Positions 6,175-13,660 of a stretch of 33,537 bases of DNA are shown piece by piece. Numbering within the stretch: position 1 is the first letter of the stretch; every line of letters begins with the position of its first letter. Source of the DNA: Candidatus Kuenenia stuttgartensis (lineage in GTDB: Bacteria; Planctomycetota; Planctomycetia; Pirellulales; UBA1268); contig CAMBSN010000028.1 of assembly GCA_945870505.1 (NCBI GenBank), positions 1 to 33,537 on the forward strand. The letters are read 5' to 3'. The notes beneath the pieces are model-generated. The model ran no database searches. It had not been told where the DNA came from and was given only the letters and a program-made list of their open reading frames with translations. Made by a program: the position numbers and the translations under genes.

Positions 6175-7719
6175 TCACGCACGCTGCGGATGCAGCCGCG
6201 GGCCGCCGCCGAGGGCGAGCCGATTCGTGGCGGCGAGGAATGCTTTCGCCGAGGCCTCGAGTGAGTCGGTGGAAACGCCGCGGCCTCGCTGCACCTGACC
6301 CGCGTGCTCGAGTTCCACCGTCACTTCGGCCTGCGCGTCTTTGCCCACCGTCACCGCCTGCACGCGAAAGTCACGGCAGACCGTCGTGATGCCGGTCAGC
6401 TTCTCGATCGCCAGAAAGATCCCGTCGATCGGGCCGTCGCCGGCCGTGATCGTCGCCGACTGCGGCTGGCCGTCCTGGAGCACGCGGAGCGTGACGGTTG
6501 GAGCCGCCCCCGACGCGCTCGTGAGGGTGTAGCCCTCGTAGACGAACTGCTCCGGGAGTGCGGAGAACTCCTGCTCGCAGAGCGCCGCGATGTCGCCGTC
6601 GTAGATCTCCTTTTTGCGGTCGGCGAGCAGCTTGAATCGCTCGAAGACCGTCTGCAGCTGCTCAGGGGTGAGCTGGTAGCCGAGCGCCTTCGCCCGGTCG
6701 GCGAGCGCGGCCCGGCCGCTGTGCTTGCCGAGCACGAGGTCGGTTCGCTCCAGTCCCACGTCCTCCGGTCGCATGATCTCGTAGGTGCGCGGCTCCTTGA
6801 GCATGCCGTCCTGGTGGATGCCCGATTCGTGGGCGAAGGCGTTCTTGCCCACGATCGCCTTGTTTCGCGGCACCTGGATGCCGGTGATGGTGGCCACCAG
6901 CCGACTGGTTGGCACGAGCTTCTGCGTGACGATCCGCGTGGAGCACTGGTAGTAGTCGCCCCGCGTGCGCAGCGCCATCACCACTTCCTCGAGCGAACAG
7001 TTGCCCGCCCGCTCGCCGAGGCCGTTGATCGTGCACTCGATCTGTCCGGCCCCCGCCTCGACGGCTGCCAGGCTGTTGGCCACGGCGAGGCCGAGGTCGT
7101 CGTGGCAGTGGGTGCTGATCACCGCCTTGTCGATGTTCGGCACGCGGTCCACCAGGCTCTTGATCACACGGTGCATGTGCGTGGGGGTGGCGTAACCGAC
7201 GGTGTCGGGAATGTTCACCGTTGTCGCGCCCGCGGCGATCACCGCCTCGACCACGCGGCAGAGGAAGTCGATCTCGGTGCGGGCCGCGTCCTCGGGCGAG
7301 AACTCGATGTCGGCGCAGTGGCCCCGCGCCCGCGTCACACCGGCGACGGCGCGGGCAAGCACCTCCGCCTCGGTCATTCGTAGCTTGAACTCACGGTGGA
7401 TCGAACTGGTCGCGAGAAACACGTGGATCCGGGGCTGCTCCGCGGCCTTGAGCGCTTCCCAGGCCCGGTCGATGTCGGCGTCGTTGCAGCGGGCGAGGCC
7501 GCAGAGCGCCGAGCCCTTCACCACCTTCGCAATCTCGCGCACGCTCTCGAAGTCGCCCGGCGATGCGATCGGGAAGCCGGCCTCGATGACGTCCACCCCG
7601 AGCAGCACGAGGGCCTGGGCGACCTCCAGCTTCTCGGTGAGGTTCATGCTCGCCCCGGGCGACTGCTCGCCGTCGCGGAGCGTGGTGTCGAAGATGCGGA
7701 TCGGGCGGGGTGTGGTCAT
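6175..7719 (-). CDS. leuA: 2-isopropylmalate synthase
   Basis: This 514-residue enzyme catalyses the first committed step of leucine synthesis, condensing acetyl-CoA with 2-oxoisovalerate. The N-terminal TIM-barrel has [18 protein letters not shown], the [10 protein letters not shown] segment, [23 protein letters not shown] with the metal-binding His residues, and [20 protein letters not shown] linker with [12 protein letters not shown] leads to the C-terminal LeuA regulatory domain (about 385-505), which usually gives leucine feedback inhibition. Length and architecture match LeuA type 1 rather than homocitrate synthase or citramalate synthase. It is divergent from the MazG-like gene. No T-box or attenuator leader is visible upstream. 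The last codons abut the palindromic repeat at 6141. Confidence 0.95.
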   Translation of the reverse strand: MTTPRPIRIFDTTLRDGEQSPGASMNLTEKLEVAQALVLLGVDVIEAGFPIASPGDFESVREIAKVVKGSALCGLARCNDADIDRAWEALKAAEQPRIHVFLATSSIHREFKLRMTEAEVLARAVAGVTRARGHCADIEFSPEDAARTEIDFLCRVVEAVIAAGATTVNIPDTVGYATPTHMHRVIKSLVDRVPNIDKAVISTHCHDDLGLAVANSLAAVEAGAGQIECTINGLGERAGNCSLEEVVMALRTRGDYYQCSTRIVTQKLVPTSRLVATITGIQVPRNKAIVGKNAFAHESGIHQDGMLKEPRTYEIMRPEDVGLERTDLVLGKHSGRAALADRAKALGYQLTPEQLQTVFERFKLLADRKKEIYDGDIAALCEQEFSALPEQFVYEGYTLTSASGAAPTVTLRVLQDGQPQSATITAGDGPIDGIFLAIEKLTGITTVCRDFRVQAVTVGKDAQAEVTVELEHAGQVQRGRGVSTDSLEASAKAFLAATNRLALGGGPRLHPQRA

Positions 7720-7860
7720 GGGAAATCCAGCGTGCCGGAGAGTCTCTCATCGTAGCCGGCGGCATGGCGGCCGGCACCCGCTCCACCGGCCGCACGGCGG
7801 GGACGGGGTTTTGTAGACTCGCCGTACCCGATCACCGACCCAACCGGAGCCACCGCCACG
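7720..7860. promoter_or_regulatory. Divergent promoter region of leuA and the MazG-like gene
   Basis: These 141 nt lie between the divergent starts. A TAGACT hexamer followed by CGCC at 7814-7819 is a plausible -10 element for the plus-strand genes; TACACT-CGCC occurs similarly upstream of the P-II gene at 3605. No clear -35 is seen. Confidence 0.3.
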
Positions 7861-8160
7861 ATGACGCTGCGGGAGTTTCAAGACCTGATCCGCGCCATGT
7901 ACCACGACAAAGACGCCTCGCGGGGCGTCGAGGGTACGTTCATGTGGCTCACGGAGGAAATCGGCGAACTCGCCACGGCCCTCCGCAGCGGCACGCACGA
8001 GGAGCAGGCACTCGAGTTTGCCGACGTGCTCGCCTGGCTGGTGACGATCGCCAACGTCGTCGGCGTCGATCTCGACGACGCCGTCCGCCGCAAATACGGC
8101 ACCGGCTGTCCGGGATGCGGCCAGTTTGTCTGCACCTGCCCCGACGCGGAGAAGCCATGA
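7861..8160 (+). CDS. MazG-like nucleotide pyrophosphohydrolase
   Basis: This 99-residue protein contains a single MazG-fold unit. EEIGE at 32-36 and EFADVLAWL at 52-60 supply the Glu/Asp residues (E32, E33, E36, E52, D55) that bind Mg in this family, which hydrolyses (d)NTPs to monophosphates and PPi. The tail has four Cys (83, 86, 91, 93) in CPGCGQFVCTC, a small zinc-ribbon-like addition not needed by the minimal domain. The ATG of the next gene overlaps its stop (ATGA), so it is the first gene of a coupled set with the membrane protein and ABC ATPase. The reason for that pairing is not evident. The nucleotide specificity is unknown. Confidence 0.82.
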   Translation: MTLREFQDLIRAMYHDKDASRGVEGTFMWLTEEIGELATALRSGTHEEQALEFADVLAWLVTIANVVGVDLDDAVRRKYGTGCPGCGQFVCTCPDAEKP

Positions 8161-10346
8161 ACTGGCGGGGCGCGTCGTGGCCCGGTGCGTTGGTCGCGGC
8201 GCTGATGCTGATGCTCGGTGGCGGCGGCCCGCAAACGCATGGGGCCGAGCCCGGCCGGCTCGACGTGGAGGCAGGCTTCGGCGGCCGCTGGCGGATCGGG
8301 TCGTGGACGCCGCTGGTGGTGTCGGCTACGGATGGCGGGCTCAGGGCCGGGCAGGAGGTCCGCGTCTGGGCCGAGGACGACGACGGCCAGCTGGTCGGAT
8401 CGCCGGCCGCCCTCGCTGCGCAGGTGGGCGATCGCATCGAGGCGCGGGTGTGCGTGCGGTTCGGTCGGCCGTCGGGCCGTTATCGCATCGACGTGGCCAC
8501 TCTCGGCGGAGGGGCTACCACGACGATGGAAGACCGGCTGGTCGATCCGATCGTGTCGACCGACCACGTGATTGTTGCGTATGGCGACCTGCCTCCCGTT
8601 GCCAGAGCCGCCCGGCTGGTCGACCGCGATCGGGGAAGCACCACGGTGGTCATGACCGACGCGCCGCCGTATGCCGCGACCGCGTCGCGGCGGAGTTTTG
8701 ATGCCGTCGAGGCCATCGTCATCAGCGGCAGCGCGGCGACCCGGCTGCCGCCCGACGTCCGCGAGGGAATCGATGCCTGGGTTCGGGACGGCGGCAGTCT
8801 CGTCTTCGTCTGCGGGGCGTCGGCCGCGGAGGTGGCCGTGACCGGATCTCCGGTATCCGACTGGCTACCAGGAACCTTCGAAAAGATTGTGCGCCTCAGA
8901 CGCCTCGGGCCGATCGAGGCCTATGCCCGGGCCGGCGGACTCGTCGATCGCGTGCCACCCGACGGGGTGCCGGTGCCGCGGTTTGTGGGGCCGATCTCGG
9001 GCGTCGTGCTGGTGTCGGCGGTTGAGGCGGGCGGCGGTCCGGTCGTCACCCGCTCTGCCCGCGGACTTGGCACCATCACCTGGCTCGGCCTCGATCTCGA
9101 CGGCGAGCCGCTGCGAGGCTGGTCGGGCTGCGACACGCTCCTGGCCGCGGCGCTCGGCGGGCGATCACGAGGCGGGCTCGATCAGCGGCCCTCCGAACGA
9201 TCCGGGATGCCTGATCTGGCAGGCCAGTTGCATGCCGCGCTCGACACGTTCCCCGCCACCGCCACGTCGGCTGATCAGGCACCTCATGGCCGGAAGGTGT
9301 CGCCCGTTCCCTTTGAGGTGATCGCCGGACTCGGCCTGCTCTACGTGCTCTGTCTCTATCCGCTCGACTGGTGGTTCGTCTCGCGGCAAAAACGGCCAGG
9401 GGTCGCCTGGCTCACGCTCCCGATCCTGGCGGCCGGTTTCACGGCTGCTGCATGGGGCCTGAAGGGCCGATGGGGCGGCGGTCGCGAGGCGATCGCCCAC
9501 ACGGCCGATGTGATCGACGTCGATGCCGGCAGCGGACACATCCGCGGGACGTCGTGGCTCGCCGTTCTCTCGCCGGAGAACGACACGCTCGACGTGGCCG
9601 TGGAGCCGGCGACGGGCACGGCCTGCGCCGACCGCAAGGCAGCCGTGACCTGGTGGGGCGTGGCGGGCCGCGGGTTTGGCGGACTCGATGCCGCGGTTGG
9701 GCATCCGTCGCTGGCGGCGGCTGACTACGGCTACGGCGGCTCGCTCGCCGCGCTCGAAGACGTGCCCGTCGCCGCCGCGGCGAGCAGGCTCTTCGAGGCG
9801 GAATGGTCGGGCTGCGCCGACGTGCCGGTGGTGACCTCCTCGCTCGCCCTCACCTCGCAGGCCACGCTGGCCGGTGCCGTGTCGCACCACCTGCCGTTCG
9901 CCATCGAAAACTGCCGACTGCTTCACGCCGGCTGGCTCTACGACGTGGGCACGCTCCGGCCTGGCGATCGTTACGACACCGCGACCGGCCGGGGGCCGCG
10001 GTCGCTGGCCAGCGCCCTCACCCGCCGCGCGGCCGCCAAGGATCGCGAGGCCGGCATGACGTGGGATCCGACGAACGCCGATGTCGCCCGAATCATCGAG
10101 GTGGCGGCGTTCCAGGGGGCCGCGGGAGGCATCGCCTACACCGGCCTCGAGGCGGGCCGCCTCGGCCGCCTCGATCTCTCGCCGCTGCTCGCCGTCGATC
10201 GGGCCGTGCTCGTCGGCACCGTGGCGGCGGGGGTGCCGGCGACCCGCTGGGACGTCGGCGGCGCCGCCGGCCCGCTGGCCACCTCGGCCGCCACCCCGAC
10301 GCTCTGCCGGATCGTGATTCCCCTCGCCGCGGAGGCTCTTCCATGA
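8157..10346 (+). CDS. Large exported/membrane protein paired with an ABC ATPase
   Basis: I do not recognise a named family for this 729-residue protein. It starts with a signal-like segment (ALVAALMLMLGGGG, about 11-24). Residues 35-130 are beta-rich. Residues about 180-310 resemble a Rossmann-like, glutamine-amidotransferase-like domain (VEAIVISGSAATRLPPDVREGIDAWVRDGGSLVFVCG; GLGTITWLGLDLDG), as in DUF4159/DUF4350-type envelope proteins. Two membrane helices follow at about 388-408 and 416-434, then ~290 more residues, partly beta-rich. The ATG at 8157 overlaps the MazG stop, and its own stop overlaps the ABC ATPase start (ATGA). The upstream open frame to 7710 overlaps mazG and is not coding. 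It may be the membrane partner or cargo regulator of the ATPase, but it lacks a normal multi-helix permease. Confidence 0.72.
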   Translation: MNWRGASWPGALVAALMLMLGGGGPQTHGAEPGRLDVEAGFGGRWRIGSWTPLVVSATDGGLRAGQEVRVWAEDDDGQLVGSPAALAAQVGDRIEARVCVRFGRPSGRYRIDVATLGGGATTTMEDRLVDPIVSTDHVIVAYGDLPPVARAARLVDRDRGSTTVVMTDAPPYAATASRRSFDAVEAIVISGSAATRLPPDVREGIDAWVRDGGSLVFVCGASAAEVAVTGSPVSDWLPGTFEKIVRLRRLGPIEAYARAGGLVDRVPPDGVPVPRFVGPISGVVLVSAVEAGGGPVVTRSARGLGTITWLGLDLDGEPLRGWSGCDTLLAAALGGRSRGGLDQRPSERSGMPDLAGQLHAALDTFPATATSADQAPHGRKVSPVPFEVIAGLGLLYVLCLYPLDWWFVSRQKRPGVAWLTLPILAAGFTAAAWGLKGRWGGGREAIAHTADVIDVDAGSGHIRGTSWLAVLSPENDTLDVAVEPATGTACADRKAAVTWWGVAGRGFGGLDAAVGHPSLAAADYGYGGSLAALEDVPVAAAASRLFEAEWSGCADVPVVTSSLALTSQATLAGAVSHHLPFAIENCRLLHAGWLYDVGTLRPGDRYDTATGRGPRSLASALTRRAAAKDREAGMTWDPTNADVARIIEVAAFQGAAGGIAYTGLEAGRLGRLDLSPLLAVDRAVLVGTVAAGVPATRWDVGGAAGPLATSAATPTLCRIVIPLAAEALP

Positions 10347-11287
10347 TCGAGACGATCGACCTCACCAAGAAGTACGGCGATTTCTTCGCGCTCGAATCGC
10401 TCACGCTGAAGTTGGAGCAGGGAGACCTGTTCGGCTTCATCGGCCCTAACGGCGCCGGCAAGACAACCACGATCCGCATCCTCTCGACGCTGCTCTCGCC
10501 CACCTGGGGCGAGGCCTACGTCTGCGGCCACTCCATCTACACGCACCCCCGCGAGATTCGCCGCGCCATCGGCTACATGCCCGACATCTTCGGCGTGTAC
10601 GACGACATGCGGGTGATCGAATACCTGGAGTTCTTCGCGGCCGCCTACCGGATCGACGGCCCGAAGCGGCGGCAGGTGGCGGAGCGGTCGCTGGAGTTGG
10701 TCGACCTTGTTGCCAAGCGAGACGAACTGGTCACCAGCCTGTCGCGGGGCATGACGCAGCGGCTCGGCCTGGCCCGCGTGCTGCTGCACGATCCGCAGGT
10801 GCTCCTTCTCGATGAGCCCGCCAGCGGCCTCGACCCCCGCGCCCGGATCGAGATGCGGAACCTGCTCAAGCGACTCCAGGGCATGGGCAAGACGATCCTG
10901 GTGTCGAGCCACATCCTTCCGGAGCTGGCCGACATCTGCAATCGCGTGGGCATCATCGAGTACGGCCGGCTGCTGGCGTGTGGCAACGTGCAAGACCTGC
11001 TCGCGCAGGTCCGCGGTCGGCCGACGGTTCGCATCCGGGTGGTGGGATCTCCCGAGGCGGCGGCGAAGGCGTTGGAGCGGTGTTCCGAGGCGGCAGCGGT
11101 GACGGTCAAGGATGGCGAGGTGGTGGTGGCGCTGGCCGATGGGATTCCGGACGGCTCGGCGCTGGCGGCCCGCCTCGTCGCCGACGGTCACGGCCTGGTG
11201 TCGCTTCGCGAACAGGAGGTCAACCTAGAGACGGCCTTCCTGGAACTCACCCGCGGCGCCCTGGCGCGGCCGGCCGGGGATGCCTGA
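10343..11287 (+). CDS. ABC transporter ATP-binding protein
   Basis: This 314-residue ATPase has Walker A GPNGAGKTT, Q-loop region RAIGYMPDIFGVYDDM, signature LSRGMTQRLGLAR (LSGGQ variant), Walker B VLLLDEPASGLDP and H-loop SSHILPEL. The order and the extra C-terminal ~80 residues are typical of ABC-2 type exporters (CcmA/NatA-like). The ATG at 10343 overlaps the stop of the membrane protein upstream, so the two are translationally coupled. No multi-helix permease is encoded in the window on either side, which is unusual for an ABC-2 system. It may use the two-helix neighbour or a permease encoded elsewhere. The substrate is unknown. Confidence 0.93.
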   Translation: MIETIDLTKKYGDFFALESLTLKLEQGDLFGFIGPNGAGKTTTIRILSTLLSPTWGEAYVCGHSIYTHPREIRRAIGYMPDIFGVYDDMRVIEYLEFFAAAYRIDGPKRRQVAERSLELVDLVAKRDELVTSLSRGMTQRLGLARVLLHDPQVLLLDEPASGLDPRARIEMRNLLKRLQGMGKTILVSSHILPELADICNRVGIIEYGRLLACGNVQDLLAQVRGRPTVRIRVVGSPEAAAKALERCSEAAAVTVKDGEVVVALADGIPDGSALAARLVADGHGLVSLREQEVNLETAFLELTRGALARPAGDA

Positions 11288-11385
11288 CCGGCACGCGGGT
11301 GGGGGCTTCTGCTATTCTCCGCGACGGCGGCATCCCCGCGGGTGCCCAGATCGATCGTGCCATGAAACGAGGGAGCGAGGTCGTC

Positions 11386-12153
11386 ATGCGGAGTCCATCG
11401 CGGTTGGGTGTCGTGATCGTGATCGGGGCGTGGGCGTGCGCCTGCCGACTCGTCAACGTGCAGGGCACGGTCGAGACACTGGCGGTGCCGCCGGTCGCGG
11501 GGCCGCAGGCTTCGGCCGATGACATGGGCTATGCGATGGGCTTCCGGATCGGGCAGCAGATCCTCGCCGAGCAGCAGCAGATGGGGACGCCCGTCGATCC
11601 GGCCGGGCTCGCGGCGGGCCTCGCCGACTCGGTCTCGGGCAAGCAGCCGCGTCTCGACGAGCCGAAGTTTCGCGCGGCGCTCGCCGGCCTCGAGGCGGTG
11701 ATGCGGCAGAAGCAACGCGAGATGGTCGAGAAGTTGCAGGCCGCGGCCAAGGCCAACCTGGCGAAGGGGGTCGAGTATCTCAAGAAGAAGTCAGCCGAGC
11801 CCTCCGTGAAGGCGCTGCCGAGTGGGTTGCTCTACGAGGTGCTCAAGGAAGGAACGGGGCCGCAGCCCACCCTCGACGACGTGGTCACGGCCCATTACGC
11901 CGGCGCGCACATCGACGGCACGCGGTTCGATGGCACCGATCCGGCAGGGCCGCCGGCGGAGTTTCCGCTGCGCGGTGTCGTTCCCGGCTGGCAGGAGGCG
12001 CTGCCGCTGATGAAGACCGGCTCGAAGTGGCGGATCCACCTCCCGCCGGCCTTGGGCTACGGCGACGAGGGTTCGCCCCCCACGATCGAGCCCAACGAGG
12101 TGCTGGTATTTGAAATCGAACTCGTCGGCAGTCAGCCTGGCCCCAAGCGGTGA
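11386..12153 (+). CDS. Exported FKBP-type peptidyl-prolyl isomerase (Mip/FkpA-like)
   Basis: The 255-residue product has an export signal (RLGVVIVIGAWACACRL), an FKBP_N-type dimerisation region (about 44-140: MGYAMGFRIGQQI, then a charged helix with KANLAKGVEYLKKK) and a C-terminal FKBP domain (about 143-248). The FKBP core is well kept: VTAHYAGAHIDGTRFDGT, FPLRGVVPGWQEALPLM, KWRIHLPPALGYG and PNEVLVFEIELVG. It should catalyse cis-trans proline isomerisation outside the cytoplasm. The ATG at 11386 has GAGG 6 nt ahead; an in-frame ATG at 11362 is an alternative. Cys18 or Cys20 might be lipidated, but the lipobox is not canonical. It is followed immediately by an exported isoaspartate methyltransferase. 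Confidence 0.88.
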   Translation: MRSPSRLGVVIVIGAWACACRLVNVQGTVETLAVPPVAGPQASADDMGYAMGFRIGQQILAEQQQMGTPVDPAGLAAGLADSVSGKQPRLDEPKFRAALAGLEAVMRQKQREMVEKLQAAAKANLAKGVEYLKKKSAEPSVKALPSGLLYEVLKEGTGPQPTLDDVVTAHYAGAHIDGTRFDGTDPAGPPAEFPLRGVVPGWQEALPLMKTGSKWRIHLPPALGYGDEGSPPTIEPNEVLVFEIELVGSQPGPKR

Positions 12154-12185
12154 AACCCGCCCGGACGGCGGCGAGGGGAGGGGTG

Positions 12186-13397
12186 ATGCGTCGAGTCGTT
12201 GCGGCCTTCGCAACCATCGGAGCGTTGGCCTGTGGGGCCGCGGTCGCTGCCCCGGCCGACAGCTTCGTCGCCGCCCGAGAGCGGATGGTCCGCGACGACA
12301 TCGCTGCCGCCGGCGTGACCGATCCACGGGTGCTGGAGAGCATGCGGACCACGCGGCGGCACGAGTTCGTGCCGGCTGCGCAGCGGGCGAAGGCCTACCT
12401 CGACATGGCGCTGCCGATCGGCGAGGCGCAGACGATCTCAGGGCCGCTGGTGGTGGCGGTGATGACCGAGCAGTTGCGACCGCAGCCCGGTGATCGGGTG
12501 CTCGAGATCGGCACGGGCAGCGGCTATCAGGCGGCGGTTCTCGCACCGCTCGTAAAGACGGTCTATTCCATCGAGATCGAGAAGCCACTCGCGGACAAGG
12601 CTGCCCGCACCCTCGATCGCCTCGGCTACGACAACGTCGTGACGAAGGCCGGCGACGGCTTTCAGGGCTGGCCGGAGCAAGCGCCCTTCGACGGCATCAT
12701 CGTCACCTGTTCGCCGGAGGACGTTCCGCAGCCGCTGCTCGACCAGCTCGCCGATGGTGGACGGATGGTGATTCCAGTCGGCGAGCGGTTTGAGCAGAGG
12801 CTCGTGAGGATCACCCGCCGCGGTGCGGAACTGGTTCGCGAGACGATCGAGCCGACGCTGTTCGTGCCGATGACGGGCGCCGCTGAGGAGTCGCGACGCG
12901 TGCAGCCCGACGGTGGTCGGCCGTCGGTCAGGAACGGCGGCTTCGAGGACCTGATCGAAGGCGGAAGGCTGCCGGCGGCCTGGTACTACGGCCGGCAGTG
13001 CGAGGTGGTCAGCGAGGGGGCAGGGCAGGGGAGTTGCGCGCTTCGGTTTCACAACTCCGAGCCGGGCCGGCCGGCCCAGATCTTTCAAGGCTTCGCCGTG
13101 GACGGCGCGAAGGTTCAGAGCCTCCGCGTCAGTGCGAAGGTCTGCAGTCGCGGCGTGATCGCCGGACGCACTCCGGACGAACGGCCCTGTTTCGCGGTCC
13201 GGTTTCTCGACGCCGATCGCCGCCGATCATCGACAGCGATCGTGGGTCCCTGGACCGGTGACTTCGATTGGACTGACGTGGATGACCGGATCGACGTGCC
13301 GGCATGGGCCAGGGAGGGCAGCCTCATGGTCGGCATGGCCGGTGCGACCGGCACGTTCGAGGTGGACGCCGTGGGCCTGGAAGGCGAGTCGCGGTGA
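12186..13397 (+). CDS. pcm: Exported protein-L-isoaspartate O-methyltransferase with C-terminal beta domain
   Basis: This 403-residue protein has a signal peptide (MRRVVAAFATIGALACGAAVAA, before PADSF) and a PIMT domain (about 25-230). SAM-binding motifs are VLEIGTGSGYQAAVLAPLVKTVYSIE and GDGFQGWPEQAPFDGIIVTC; the substrate loop reads GEAQTISGPLVVAVM, as in cytosolic Pcm. PIMT methylates L-isoaspartyl residues to repair damaged proteins. A further ~155 residues (NGGFEDLIEGG... to FEVDAVGLEG) look like a carbohydrate-binding-module-like jelly roll. GAGGGGAGGGG directly precedes the ATG at 12186. A GTG at 12150 would overlap the FKBP stop but puts 12 residues ahead of the signal. SAM availability outside the cytoplasm is a puzzle. 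Confidence 0.85.
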   Translation: MRRVVAAFATIGALACGAAVAAPADSFVAARERMVRDDIAAAGVTDPRVLESMRTTRRHEFVPAAQRAKAYLDMALPIGEAQTISGPLVVAVMTEQLRPQPGDRVLEIGTGSGYQAAVLAPLVKTVYSIEIEKPLADKAARTLDRLGYDNVVTKAGDGFQGWPEQAPFDGIIVTCSPEDVPQPLLDQLADGGRMVIPVGERFEQRLVRITRRGAELVRETIEPTLFVPMTGAAEESRRVQPDGGRPSVRNGGFEDLIEGGRLPAAWYYGRQCEVVSEGAGQGSCALRFHNSEPGRPAQIFQGFAVDGAKVQSLRVSAKVCSRGVIAGRTPDERPCFAVRFLDADRRRSSTAIVGPWTGDFDWTDVDDRIDVPAWAREGSLMVGMAGATGTFEVDAVGLEGESR

Positions 13398-13548
13398 ACG
13401 CCTTCCCTGGCGGACGACCCTTAAAAAAACAGAGTTTTCGGCCTCATCTGCCATGCCGCTCCCCGCCCGCGGTCGGCGGCAGCAGATTTCCGAGGTCGGC
13501 CAATCGCGGCAATTAGAAAAATCTGACGGAATATCTTCCCTAGAATCC

Positions 13549-13576
13549 TTGATTTGCCTAACCGGCAAACTATCTT
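13549..13576 (+). promoter_or_regulatory. Candidate sigma-70 promoter with dyad in the spacer
   Basis: TTGATT (13549-13554) and TATCTT (13571-13576) are separated by 16 nt. The spacer overlaps an inverted repeat, TTTGCC-TAACC-GGCAAA (13553-13569), that could be an operator. Transcription would start near 13583, giving a leader of about 78 nt before the gene at 13661. Confidence 0.45.
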
Positions 13577-13598
13577 TGCTCAGCATAACGGCATGGTG

Positions 13599-13615
13599 CC
13601 CGAAACCGTTTCGGG
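13599..13615 (+). promoter_or_regulatory. 17-bp perfect dyad in the leader of the TIGR03000 gene
   Basis: CCCGAAAC-C-GTTTCGGG is a perfect inverted repeat with a single central base, too tight for an RNA hairpin loop. It is therefore more like a protein-binding site. It lies 45 nt before the start codon. Confidence 0.35.
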
Positions 13616-13660
13616 GCTGGCCGCAACATTAACGCGAAATAACTCGGGAGTTTCACCGAC

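Larger units (their letters stand above)
13398..13660. other. AT-enriched promoter region of the TIGR03000 gene
   Basis: These 263 nt contain the most AT-rich stretch in the window (about 13510-13580). They hold a sigma-70-like promoter and two short dyads, listed separately. No coding sequence is supported. Confidence 0.5.

Noticed and set aside
6304-7383. Long plus-strand ORF antisense to leuA
   Set aside because: leuA is unmistakable on the other strand; the ORF has no recognisable domain.
7720-7860. T-box or leader-peptide attenuator for leuA
   Set aside because: The minus-strand leader shows no Leu-codon run, specifier loop or terminator hairpin.
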